This document shows, piece by piece, positions 7,816-14,000 of a DNA stretch of 18,987 bases; positions within the stretch are counted from its first letter, which is position 1; each line of letters starts with the position of its first letter. The position numbers and the translations under genes were made by a program. The notes below the pieces were generated by a model, which was not told the origin of the DNA, did not search any database, and worked only from the letters and a program-made list of their open reading frames with translations. This stretch comes from Ruminococcaceae bacterium UBA3329 (lineage in GTDB: Bacteria; Bacillota; Clostridia; Oscillospirales; Acutalibacteraceae), in contig DERX01000032.1 in NCBI GenBank assembly GCA_002361875.1, forward strand, positions 1 to 18,987, written 5' to 3'.

Positions 7816-7850
7816 ATCCCCCGCCAAAGAGGCGAGGGATTTTTTATTTT
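7816..7850 (+). terminator. Intrinsic terminator of the sortase operon
   Basis: Stem ATCCC-C-CGCC / GGCG-A-GGGAT with an AAAGA loop and one internal mismatch (7816-7840), followed by TTTTTATTTT. It lies between convergent genes and its T run covers the stop codon of the minus-strand gene, so that gene's end is packed right against it; on the minus strand the stem is followed only by AT-rich sequence and would terminate weakly. Confidence 0.85.
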
Positions 7851-8703
7851 ATTGTTGCTGCTGCATTGCGCTCGCGTCAAGCATATTTCCCATTAAACCG
7901 CCCTTTTTCTTTTCGGGCTTATATTTCGGGGGATTTTTAAGCTTTTCTTTAAGTCTCTTGCCCTTGCTTGATGCTAAAAGCTCGTTTACAGCTTTTAGCG
8001 TATCATAAAATTCATCGTCTGTAATATAATCTCTGCAAACCTTCATCATATCGGGATCATTGCCCATTTCGCCCAAAATTGTAACGCAAATTAAATTCTG
8101 CGTTTCGCTTGTTCCGTCGAGGTACATATCGGTAAAAATCTTGAAAAGCTTTTTGCGTGTCTGTGCATCGCCGTTTTTAACTGTCGCTAAAACATATTTA
8201 TTTCCGTGGTTTATAAAAAAGTCATCGCATAAAAATTGGTCATATTTTTCAATATTTTCTTTGTAAGCGTCTTTAAGTTCAGGATAAACAAGCAAAATCT
8301 TGTTTGCAAGAGTATTCGGGTCGTAGGACATACCTGCTCTTACAGCCGCTCTTGAAACGGTAGCAGGCGCTTTTTTTGACTGTTTATTAACAGCCTTTGC
8401 CCCGTAGCTTTCCGCAACAGTGTCGTTTATTTCATTGCAGAGCGATTTAAGCGATTTTTCGTCGCAGTCATCCAAATCAAGAAGGTTTGCCGAATTTTTT
8501 GAAAATTCACCGTCGGAATTTTTTTCAAGAATATCCAAAAGATTATCGTGGCTTAAAAGCCTTACCGTAAAGCCGTCTTTTGTAAAATCGGCATAAACGC
8601 CGCTTTCGTCCTCGTTTATTTTATCAAAAGCAAAGCCGAGTGATTGAAACTTATCCGCACAACCCTTGTGAATGGCTTTCATAGCCTCATTTCTGTCAAG
8701 CAT
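7849..8703 (-). CDS. Uncharacterised cytoplasmic protein with Lys-rich, Gln-ended tail
   Basis: A 284-residue soluble protein without signal peptide or TM segments; I do not recognise the family. Residues 1-100 look like a mixed alpha/beta domain (a 'GFTVRLLSHDNLLDIL' segment), 105-130 a Lys/Ala-rich linker, 130-245 a helical domain, and the C-terminus is very basic ('KPEKKKGGLMGN') and ends in four glutamines. Start supported by GAGGT before the ATG at 8703 and by a good promoter upstream. It stands alone between the sortase operon terminator and the divergent ddl operon. The order of domains and basic tail might suggest contact with nucleic acid or ribosomes, but nothing in the sequence proves it. 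Confidence 0.7.
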   Translation of the reverse strand: MLDRNEAMKAIHKGCADKFQSLGFAFDKINEDESGVYADFTKDGFTVRLLSHDNLLDILEKNSDGEFSKNSANLLDLDDCDEKSLKSLCNEINDTVAESYGAKAVNKQSKKAPATVSRAAVRAGMSYDPNTLANKILLVYPELKDAYKENIEKYDQFLCDDFFINHGNKYVLATVKNGDAQTRKKLFKIFTDMYLDGTSETQNLICVTILGEMGNDPDMMKVCRDYITDDEFYDTLKAVNELLASSKGKRLKEKLKNPPKYKPEKKKGGLMGNMLDASAMQQQQ

Positions 8704-8740
8704 ATTTTATACCTCACTATGATTTATCAATATTCAATTA

Positions 8741-8769
8741 AGTATAACATATTATTTAGCGTTTGTCAT
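8741..8769 (-). promoter_or_regulatory. Sigma-A-type promoter of the uncharacterised 284-residue protein gene
   Basis: Minus strand: -35 ATGACA (8769-8764), 17-bp spacer, -10 TATACT (8746-8741). Transcription would start near 8735, about 30 nt before the ATG at 8703. Divergent from the ddl promoter, with 22 bp between the two -35 elements. Confidence 0.6.
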
Positions 8770-8791
8770 TAAATTTTTTTCTTTTTGCAAG

Positions 8792-8820
8792 TTGAATATG
8801 CATATATTTTATGGTAGAAT
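8792..8820 (+). promoter_or_regulatory. Sigma-A-type promoter of the ddl-ywiB-argS operon
   Basis: -35 TTGAAT (8792-8797), 17-bp spacer, -10 TAGAAT (8815-8820); start near 8827. The leader of about 48 nt is too short for a T-box, although an aminoacyl-tRNA synthetase gene is in the operon. Confidence 0.65.
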
Positions 8821-8836
8821 AACAAAGTACGATTAT

Positions 8837-8863
8837 TTTACCGTTATTTACGGCTGTTTACGG
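8837..8863 (+). repeat. Three TTTAC(C/G)G direct repeats with 10-bp period in the ddl leader
   Basis: TTTACCG at 8837-8843 and TTTACGG at 8847-8853 and 8857-8863, exactly one helical turn apart, the last running into the ribosome site CGGAGTGG. Possible protein or RNA-binding repeats; may be chance. Confidence 0.35.
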
Positions 8864-8874
8864 AGTGGATTAAA

Positions 8875-9951
8875 ATGAAAAACGCACTTATTATTTTCGG
8901 CGGAGTTTCAAGCGAGCACGACATTTCCTGTATTTCGGCAACATCGGTTCTCGCAAATATTCCGAGGGACAAATATAATGTGTATATGCTTGGAATTACA
9001 AAGGACGGTAAATCTTACCTTTATACGGGGGACTTTGAAAAGATAGAAAACGACGGCTGGCTCACGGATGAAAAATTCCTTAAAAAAGCAATAATTTCAT
9101 CCTCCCGTGACGATCACGGCGTAATTATTTTTGACGGAAACAAAACTGAAACGGTTTACATAGATGTCTGCTTCCCCGTAATGCACGGCAAAAACGGCGA
9201 GGACGGCACAATGCAAGGTCTTTTAACCGTTGCGGGTATTCCGTTTGTAGGATGCGGCACAACTGCATCGGCGGTTTGTATGGATAAAGCGATAACAAAC
9301 AGTATTTGCGATGTCAACGGAATAGCACAGGCGAAATGGCTTTACACTACGAGATACGATTTTGAAAATGACGGCAAAGCATTTGCAAAAAAATGTGCGG
9401 AATATCTCGGCTTTCCGTGCTTTGTTAAGCCTGCAAACGCAGGCTCTTCGGTAGGAGTCAGAAAATCCGCCGACGAAGAAAGTCTTTACGAGGATTTAAA
9501 GTATGCTCTTTCATTTGACTCGAGAGTTGTTGTAGAAGAGGGCATTGTCGGTGCGGAGGTTGAAAGTGCCGTGCTTGGTAATAACGAGCTTTTTGTAGGC
9601 GAAATAGGTGAGGTTGTGCCCTGCAACGAGTTTTACGATTTTGAAGCTAAATATATTGACGGCAGTACGGCTCTTCATATTCCTGCAAGAATTTCAAAGG
9701 AAAAACAGGAAGAGATTAAAAAGATTGCGCAGAAAGCATATAAGGCGTTCGGCTGTTCGGGACTTACAAGAATTGACTTTTTTGTGCGTGAGAGCGACGG
9801 TGCAGTGCTTTTAAATGAGCCGAATACAATCCCCGGCTTTACAAGCATAAGTATGTACCCGATGTTAATGAAAGAGGCAGGCGTGTCTTATTCCGACCTT
9901 ATTGACAGACTGCTTGTGCTTGCAATCGAAAGACAGGAAGAAGAAAAATGA
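8875..9951 (+). CDS. ddl: D-alanine--D-alanine ligase
   Basis: A 358-residue cytoplasmic ATP-grasp ligase making D-Ala-D-Ala for the peptidoglycan stem peptide. N-terminal 'GGVSSEHDIS' with Glu14 contacts the first D-Ala; 'HGKNGEDGTMQG' (104-115) and 'KPANAGSSVGV' (ATP loop) follow; the omega-loop 'FYDFEAKY' has the Tyr that marks true D-Ala:D-Ala ligases rather than VanA-type D-Ala:D-Lac ligases; 'NEPNTIPGFTS' holds Mg2+-binding residues. Length is normal. ATG at 8875 with GGAG about 9 nt upstream. The stop overlaps the start of the DUF1934 gene (ATGA), so the operon ties a wall-precursor enzyme to argS. Confidence 0.95.
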   Translation: MKNALIIFGGVSSEHDISCISATSVLANIPRDKYNVYMLGITKDGKSYLYTGDFEKIENDGWLTDEKFLKKAIISSSRDDHGVIIFDGNKTETVYIDVCFPVMHGKNGEDGTMQGLLTVAGIPFVGCGTTASAVCMDKAITNSICDVNGIAQAKWLYTTRYDFENDGKAFAKKCAEYLGFPCFVKPANAGSSVGVRKSADEESLYEDLKYALSFDSRVVVEEGIVGAEVESAVLGNNELFVGEIGEVVPCNEFYDFEAKYIDGSTALHIPARISKEKQEEIKKIAQKAYKAFGCSGLTRIDFFVRESDGAVLLNEPNTIPGFTSISMYPMLMKEAGVSYSDLIDRLLVLAIERQEEEK

Positions 9952-10379
9952 GCGATAAAAAACAGATAGAACTTCATTTAACCTTTGAGCGTGACGGCGA
10001 GGACGGAAAGGAAACGGAGAGCTTTTCAGCCTGCGGCGAAATGGATTTCGAGGAAACAAAAACGCACATTTCATATTCACGCAAAGACGGCGATATGACC
10101 GAAAAGGTCACCGTTACGGTGCACACGGACGGCAGAGCCGAAATTGACCGCGAGGGCGCAGGCTACAAAAGCAGGCTGTTTATCCGAAACGGTAAGGTGA
10201 TTCCCGCCAATTATTTAACCCCGTACGGAGTAATGGATTTGAGCACAAAGGGTAATTTTGTAAGCTTTGATTATGACGGTAAAAACGGGATTTTAAAGCT
10301 TTCATACGACCTTTTGTTTTCGGGCAAATTTTATTCGGTAAATAATGTAACGGTAAAAATAGAGGAAATCAAGCAATAA
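9948..10379 (+). CDS. DUF1934 beta-barrel protein, YwiB-like
   Basis: A 143-residue soluble protein of the DUF1934 family (Bacillus subtilis YwiB), which folds as a lipocalin-like beta-barrel of unknown role. The composition is strand-rich, with 'THISYSRKDG', 'YLTPYGVMDLSTKG' and 'LKLSYDLLFSGKFYSVNNVTVKIEEI' being the recognisable C-terminal pattern (the T-P-[FY]-G...T segment and final L.Y.L). No signal peptide. Its ATG overlaps the ddl stop by 4 bp and argS starts 13 nt after it; ywiB also precedes argS in Bacillus, so the context supports the call. Confidence 0.8.
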   Translation: MSDKKQIELHLTFERDGEDGKETESFSACGEMDFEETKTHISYSRKDGDMTEKVTVTVHTDGRAEIDREGAGYKSRLFIRNGKVIPANYLTPYGVMDLSTKGNFVSFDYDGKNGILKLSYDLLFSGKFYSVNNVTVKIEEIKQ

Positions 10380-10392
10380 AGGAGAAATTCAG

Positions 10393-12138
10393 ATGTCAAA
10401 AATTGTAAAAAATGCAACAGACGCTTTATATAGCTTAATCGTAAATGCAATTGAAAAATCAATCGGGAACGGCAGTCTGCCCGAGGCAGAAATTCCGCAG
10501 TTTAATATTGAAATCCCCGCAAACCGTGACAACGGCGACTATTCATCAAACGCCGCATTCGTTTGCGCAAGGGCATTTCACAGAGCACCGAAGCAGATTG
10601 CCGAGGAAATAGCGAAAAATATTTCTCTTGACGGCTCATATTTTACAAAATGCGAGGTTGCGGGCGCAGGATTTCTTAATTTCTTTTTATCGGCGGAGTT
10701 TTATGCTGATGTTTTAATTGACATTCACAATCTCGGCGAAAATTACGGCAAAAGCGACTTCGGCAAAGGCAAAAAATATAACGTCGAATTTGTATCTGCC
10801 AACCCGACAGGGCCTATGCACATGGGTAATGCCAGGGGCGGTGCGCTCGGCGACTGCCTTGCCGCAGTACTCCGGTTTGCAGGCTATGAGGTTGAGCGTG
10901 AATTTTATGTAAATGACGCAGGCAATCAGATTGAAAAGTTCGGACTGTCATTAGACATTCGCTATCAACAGTTAATTTTGGGCGAGGATGCCGTAGAGCT
11001 CCCTGAGGACAGCTACCACGGTTCGGATATTATCGAGCGTGCGGCACAATTCCGTGAGAAATACGGCGATGAATATATTAACAAGCCGACCGAGGAAAGA
11101 AGAAAAACACTTGTCGATTTTGCCCTTCCGCTTAACATTCAGAAGATGCACGAAAATATGGAGAAATACCGCATAAATTACGACACATGGTTTCTTGAAA
11201 GCACTCTTCACAACAGCGGTGATGTTAAGGAATGCATTGATTACCTTACCAAAAAAGGACTGACTTATGAAAAGGACGGCGCTCTTTGGTATAAAAATAT
11301 TCAGGTACAGACCGAAATGCTCACAGAACAGGGCAAAACGCAGGGAGAGATTGACGCTTTAGAGCTTAAAGATGATGTTCTTATCCGCCAAAACGGTAAT
11401 CCCACATATTTTGCGGCGGATATTGCCTATCACCGCAACAAGCTTGTTACAAGAGGCTTTGACAAGGCGATTGATGTTTGGGGAGCAGACCACCACGGTC
11501 ACGTGGCGCGAATGAAAGGCGTTTTGCGTGCGCTCGATTTGGACGAATCAAGACTTGATGTCATTTTAATGCAGCTTGTAAACCTTGTTAAAGACGGAAA
11601 GCCCGTTAAAATGTCAAAGCGTACGGGCAAGGCTATTACGCTTACCGACCTTCTTGACGAAATCCCCGTTGACGCAGTACGGTTCTTATTTAATATGCGT
11701 GAACCCGGCTCGGCAATGGATTTTGACCTTGATTTAGCGGTTGAGCAGTCCTCGCAGAATCCTGTTTACTACTGCCAGTACGCCAATGCAAGAATACACA
11801 GCATTATCAGGAAAATTGAGAGCGACGGCATAAAAATCCGTGAATGTGAAAAAGCAGAGCTTATGCGCCTTAATGCTCCCGAGGAAATTGAGCTTATCCG
11901 CCACCTTGCCGCATTCACAGGCGAAATTCAGAATGCCGCTAAAAATTATGATCCCGCAAAAATTACACGCTACTGCGTTGACTTGGCTACGCTTTTCCAC
12001 AAATTTTACAACGCGTGCCGTGTTGCCGTCGAGGACGAAAGCCTTATGCAGGCAAGACTGCACCTTTGTAAATGTGTTATGACAACAATCACAAACGTAC
12101 TTACAATGTTCAGTATTTCTGTTCCCGAGTCAATGTAA
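10393..12138 (+). CDS. argS: Arginyl-tRNA synthetase
   Basis: A 581-residue class I aminoacyl-tRNA synthetase charging tRNA-Arg with arginine in the cytoplasm. The N-terminal ArgRS add-on domain (about 5-100) includes 'NRDNGDYSSNAAF'. The HIGH signature appears as HMGN at 143-146 in 'ANPTGPMHMGNARGG', with Asn for the last His, and the KMSKS signature as KMSKR at 406-409. The C-terminal DALR anticodon-binding domain occupies about 455-581 ('YYCQYANARI'). Length is typical. Ribosome site AAAGGAGAA before the ATG. Last gene of the ddl operon, followed by a strong terminator. Confidence 0.95.
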   Translation: MSKIVKNATDALYSLIVNAIEKSIGNGSLPEAEIPQFNIEIPANRDNGDYSSNAAFVCARAFHRAPKQIAEEIAKNISLDGSYFTKCEVAGAGFLNFFLSAEFYADVLIDIHNLGENYGKSDFGKGKKYNVEFVSANPTGPMHMGNARGGALGDCLAAVLRFAGYEVEREFYVNDAGNQIEKFGLSLDIRYQQLILGEDAVELPEDSYHGSDIIERAAQFREKYGDEYINKPTEERRKTLVDFALPLNIQKMHENMEKYRINYDTWFLESTLHNSGDVKECIDYLTKKGLTYEKDGALWYKNIQVQTEMLTEQGKTQGEIDALELKDDVLIRQNGNPTYFAADIAYHRNKLVTRGFDKAIDVWGADHHGHVARMKGVLRALDLDESRLDVILMQLVNLVKDGKPVKMSKRTGKAITLTDLLDEIPVDAVRFLFNMREPGSAMDFDLDLAVEQSSQNPVYYCQYANARIHSIIRKIESDGIKIRECEKAELMRLNAPEEIELIRHLAAFTGEIQNAAKNYDPAKITRYCVDLATLFHKFYNACRVAVEDESLMQARLHLCKCVMTTITNVLTMFSISVPESM

Positions 12139-12166
12139 AATTCGCATACAATATAAATAATATTAT

Positions 12167-12195
12167 AAAAGAGGACTTCAGCAGTCCTCTTTTTT
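12167..12195 (+). terminator. Intrinsic terminator after argS
   Basis: Perfect 7-bp stem GAGGACT / AGTCCTC (12171-12177, 12183-12189) with loop TCAGC, flanked by AAAA and a run of T at 12190-12195. The A/T flanks can extend the stem further. Confidence 0.92.
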
Positions 12196-12232
12196 GTGGT
12201 TTAAGTGTATTCTGATATGCCCGATTTTCAAT

Positions 12233-12424
12233 TATCTTAATATTTTTTCCAACGCTTTGTTAAACTGCTCGGGTGTGTCCATATTAACTATATGCCCTGC
12301 GCCTGTAAATTTCTTATATTCACTGCACGGCTCTGAGGTATGCCACATCTGCGCCGCCTTTTTTGCTAAGTCATTGTCATTTTCGCCTACGCCGATTAAG
12401 CCCATTTTGTGCTTGTCATTTTTT
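12233..12424 (-). pseudogene. C-terminal remnant of an alpha/beta hydrolase
   Basis: Minus-strand reading from 12424 down to the TAA at 12233-12235 gives about 63 residues that look like the end of an alpha/beta-hydrolase: 'GLIGVGENDNDLAKKA' (the acid-residue loop), 'CSEYKKFTGAGHIVNMDTPE' with the catalytic-His motif GAGH, and 'QFNKALEKILR' at the end. There is no nucleophile (G-x-S-x-G), no N-terminal domain and no start codon. The match stops where the 16-bp copy of the tRNA-Gly 3' end and repeat-like sequence begin, so the gene was cut by an insertion or rearrangement. The exact break could be up to about 15 bp inside the stated end. Confidence 0.7.
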
Positions 12425-12439
12425 GGAGCGGATAATGGG
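12424..12439. repeat. Displaced copy of the tRNA-Gly 3' end (att-like direct repeat)
   Basis: These 16 bases are identical, and in the same orientation, to 12727-12742, the last 16 nt of tRNA-Gly(CCC) including its CCA. The identity ends exactly at the tRNA 3' terminus on one side and after 16 bp on the other. Copies are 303 bp apart. Duplicated tRNA 3' ends are the usual trace of site-specific integration. Confidence 0.7.
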
Positions 12440-12660
12440 GCGAAGTTGCGAGTGCCGTCCGGTGGACGAAACGCACGAGCAAAATGAGGTGAAAAAATAA
12501 GGAGTAATACGAGCGGCAGCGAGTAGAACGACTATATTTTTGAGGGGTGCGGGTCTCCGGTGGAGACCTTTGGATACGAAGTATTCAAAAGCACCGACCG
12601 AGACGGTAGACGAGAAGTGAAACAGTTCGATTTCCAATTAAGTTTAATGTTCTTGTTTAA
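12440..12660. repeat. Strongly folded intergenic repeat-like segment
   Basis: No gene is convincing here. The segment folds into (1) a nested hairpin 12446-12482: TTGC/GCAA, a symmetrical GA/GA internal loop, GTGC/GCAC, an AAAC bulge, CGTCC-GGT-GGACG; (2) a three-way junction 12546-12595: GGTGC/GCACC enclosing GGTCTCC-GGT-GGAGACC and the 9-bp hairpin of 12569-12589 with a GAA loop; (3) ACCG-AGA-CGGT at 12597-12607. Both strands have open frames, but they lack ribosome sites and protein-like composition. Best read as an interspersed non-coding repeat or structured RNA. Confidence 0.5.
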
Positions 12661-12668
12661 ATGCGGGT

Positions 12669-12702
12669 AAAAAAACTAACGCACCCCACAAAATGGGGTG
12701 CG
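12669..12702 (-). terminator. Intrinsic terminator of tRNA-Gly
   Basis: Minus strand: 8-bp stem with GCACCCC / GGGGTGC and loop ATTTTGT, then GTTAG and seven T (12675-12669). It starts 24 nt after the tRNA CCA end. Confidence 0.85.
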
Positions 12703-12726
12703 CAACTTGTGTGCGGCACTTGCCGC

Positions 12727-12800
12727 TGGAGCGGATAATGGGAATCGAACCCACCTCCTCAGCTTGGGAAGCTGATGTTCTACCGATGAACTATATCCGC
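12727..12800 (-). tRNA. tRNA-Gly (anticodon CCC)
   Basis: A complete 74-nt cloverleaf on the minus strand: acceptor GCGGATA / TATCCGC, D-arm GTTC..GAAC, anticodon stem TCAGC/GCTGA with loop TTCCCAA (anticodon CCC, reads GGG), T-arm GTGGG-TTCGATT-CCCAT, discriminator T and an encoded CCA. Own promoter and terminator. The 3' 16 nt are duplicated at 12424-12439. Confidence 0.95.
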
Positions 12801-12864
12801 AGGGTTTAAGTAATATGTAACAGTGAAGAGTGAAGAAGTGAATACAACTCAACACAGTATTACT

Positions 12865-12893
12865 ATTTTATCACAGCGTAAATGCAAATTCAA
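12865..12893 (-). promoter_or_regulatory. Promoter of tRNA-Gly
   Basis: Minus strand: -35 TTGAAT (12893-12888), 17-bp spacer, -10 TAAAAT (12870-12865), about 60 nt upstream of the mature tRNA 5' end. It lies 13 bp after the stop of the deoxynucleotidase gene, and no terminator separates them, so readthrough from that operon into the tRNA is possible. A short GTGAAGA-type tandem repeat (12823-12841) fills the leader. Confidence 0.6.
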
Positions 12894-12905
12894 CCGTATT
12901 TTCCG

Positions 12906-13493
12906 TTATTTTTTCATTTGGTCAATAGTTTTTTCAAATGACGGAACAAATTCTTCAATGAAAATTTTTGCCTCTTCGCAGTCAAGTCTTTGCAAAGTCT
13001 TTGTTATTGATTTTTCTGCCTCGCAAAACTCTCTGTTGCCTGCATTTCTCTCTTCAATGCATTTTAAATATGCGCAAATTTTGTCTGCTGATTTCACGAG
13101 CCGCCAAAGCTCTTTGTCATCGGCTTTTTTCTTGAAAAGAGGTTCATAATTTTTCCGCAAATCCTCGGGGAGCATTGAAAGAAGCTGTTTTGACGCATTT
13201 TTTTCAACTGCCTTGTATGCGGATTTCGTTTCCTCGCTGAAATATTTAACGGGCGTGGGCAAATCCCCAGTGATAATCTCGGGTAAATCGTGGTAAAGTC
13301 CTAAAAGCGCCGCACGCTCTGCATTGTAATTTTTTTGAAGCCGTTCATTGCCGATAACGGCCAAAGCATAAGCAATTTCAGCCACCTGCGCCGAGTGTTC
13401 GGAAAGCGTTTCATAGCGTGTGTTGCGCATAAGCGCCCAGCGGTTTATGTATTTTGTCCTTGCGGCAAATGCAAAAAAATCGGATATTCCCAT
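12906..13493 (-). CDS. yfbR: 5'-deoxynucleotidase, HD-domain, YfbR family
   Basis: A 195-residue cytoplasmic HD-superfamily phosphohydrolase that removes phosphate from deoxynucleoside 5'-monophosphates. It aligns from memory with E. coli YfbR almost without gaps: metal ligands His33, His68-Asp69 and Asp137, catalytic Glu72, and substrate-site Arg18-Trp19 and Asp77 ('INRW', 'SEHS', 'YHDLPEIITGDLPTPVKYF', 'SADKICAYLKC') sit at the same numbers. The start ATG lies 4 nt after the stop of the dCMP deaminase gene, so the two are co-translated and share the dCMP substrate. Last gene of a five-gene operon. Confidence 0.93.
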   Translation of the reverse strand: MGISDFFAFAARTKYINRWALMRNTRYETLSEHSAQVAEIAYALAVIGNERLQKNYNAERAALLGLYHDLPEIITGDLPTPVKYFSEETKSAYKAVEKNASKQLLSMLPEDLRKNYEPLFKKKADDKELWRLVKSADKICAYLKCIEERNAGNREFCEAEKSITKTLQRLDCEEAKIFIEEFVPSFEKTIDQMKK

Positions 13494-13497
13494 AGCC

Positions 13498-13995
13498 TTA
13501 TATATCCTCTTCTCTGAAATTTATTGTGAGTTCCTCGTGCGCCATAGTGATTTTGGTGTATTTAACCCCTGCGGCATCAAACATTCTGCGTGAGGCACGG
13601 TTGCCCACGGTGTCGTAATATTTGTCGGATATGTAAATTACCTCTTTAATTCCGCTCTGAATTATCGCCTTTGCACATTCGTTGCAGGGGAAAAGTGCAA
13701 CATAAATTTTTGAACCTTCAAGGTTTCTGCCGCCCGCATTGAGAATAGCGTTAAGCTCTGCGTGGCAAACATAAGGGTATTTTGTTTCGTATTCATCGCC
13801 CGACCTCTCCCACGGGAAGGTGTCATCGTCACAGCCTTTCGGAAAGCCGTTGTAGCCCATAGACATAATTCTATTTTGCTCATTCACAATGCAAGCGCCC
13901 ACCTGTGTGCTCGGGTCCTTGCTCCTGTAGGATGAAAGCATCGCAATGCCCATAAAATACTCGTCCCATGAAATGTAATCTTTTCTTTTCGACAT
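13498..13995 (-). CDS. dCMP deaminase
   Basis: A 165-residue zinc enzyme turning dCMP into dUMP, the precursor for thymidylate synthesis. The cytidine-deaminase-fold signature is intact: 'HAELNAI' with zinc ligand His78 and catalytic Glu80, and 'PCNEC' with zinc ligands Cys104 and Cys107. 'DPSTQVGACIV' and 'GYNGFPKGCDDD' are typical of the dCMP/ComEB group, rather than of cytidine or tRNA deaminases. Ribosome site AAAGGAG before the ATG. It sits 5 nt after rarA and 4 nt before yfbR. Related Bacillus genes are called comEB; competence is not implied here. Confidence 0.93.
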   Translation of the reverse strand: MSKRKDYISWDEYFMGIAMLSSYRSKDPSTQVGACIVNEQNRIMSMGYNGFPKGCDDDTFPWERSGDEYETKYPYVCHAELNAILNAGGRNLEGSKIYVALFPCNECAKAIIQSGIKEVIYISDKYYDTVGNRASRRMFDAAGVKYTKITMAHEELTINFREEDI

Positions 13996-14000
13996 ATTCG

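Noticed and set aside
8827..8874. T-box or other riboswitch for the operon with argS
   Set aside because: The leader is only about 48 nt and no T-box sequence or specifier hairpin is visible; the spacers between genes are too short for an internal one.
12194..12487. Plus-strand open frame of 97 codons after argS
   Set aside because: It starts at the T run of the argS terminator and is antisense to the clear hydrolase remnant; no start signal.
12416..12637. Minus-strand open frame of 73 codons across the folded segment
   Set aside because: No ribosome site, composition unlike protein, and it reads through repeated hairpins and the displaced tRNA end in another frame from the hydrolase remnant. 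Explained by the non-coding repeat.
12424..12742. A present-day integrative element at tRNA-Gly
   Set aside because: No integrase, excisionase or cargo gene fits in the 287 bp between the repeats; at most a relic.
12823..12841. GTGAAGA tandem repeat upstream of tRNA-Gly as a regulatory array
   Set aside because: Only two to three imperfect short copies; too little to separate from chance.
12906..13995. dCMP deaminase plus deoxynucleotidase as a phage-defence nucleotide-depletion system
   Set aside because: Both match housekeeping families with all catalytic residues and sit in an operon with rarA and metabolic genes; no sensor, toxin or regulator of the defence type is nearby.
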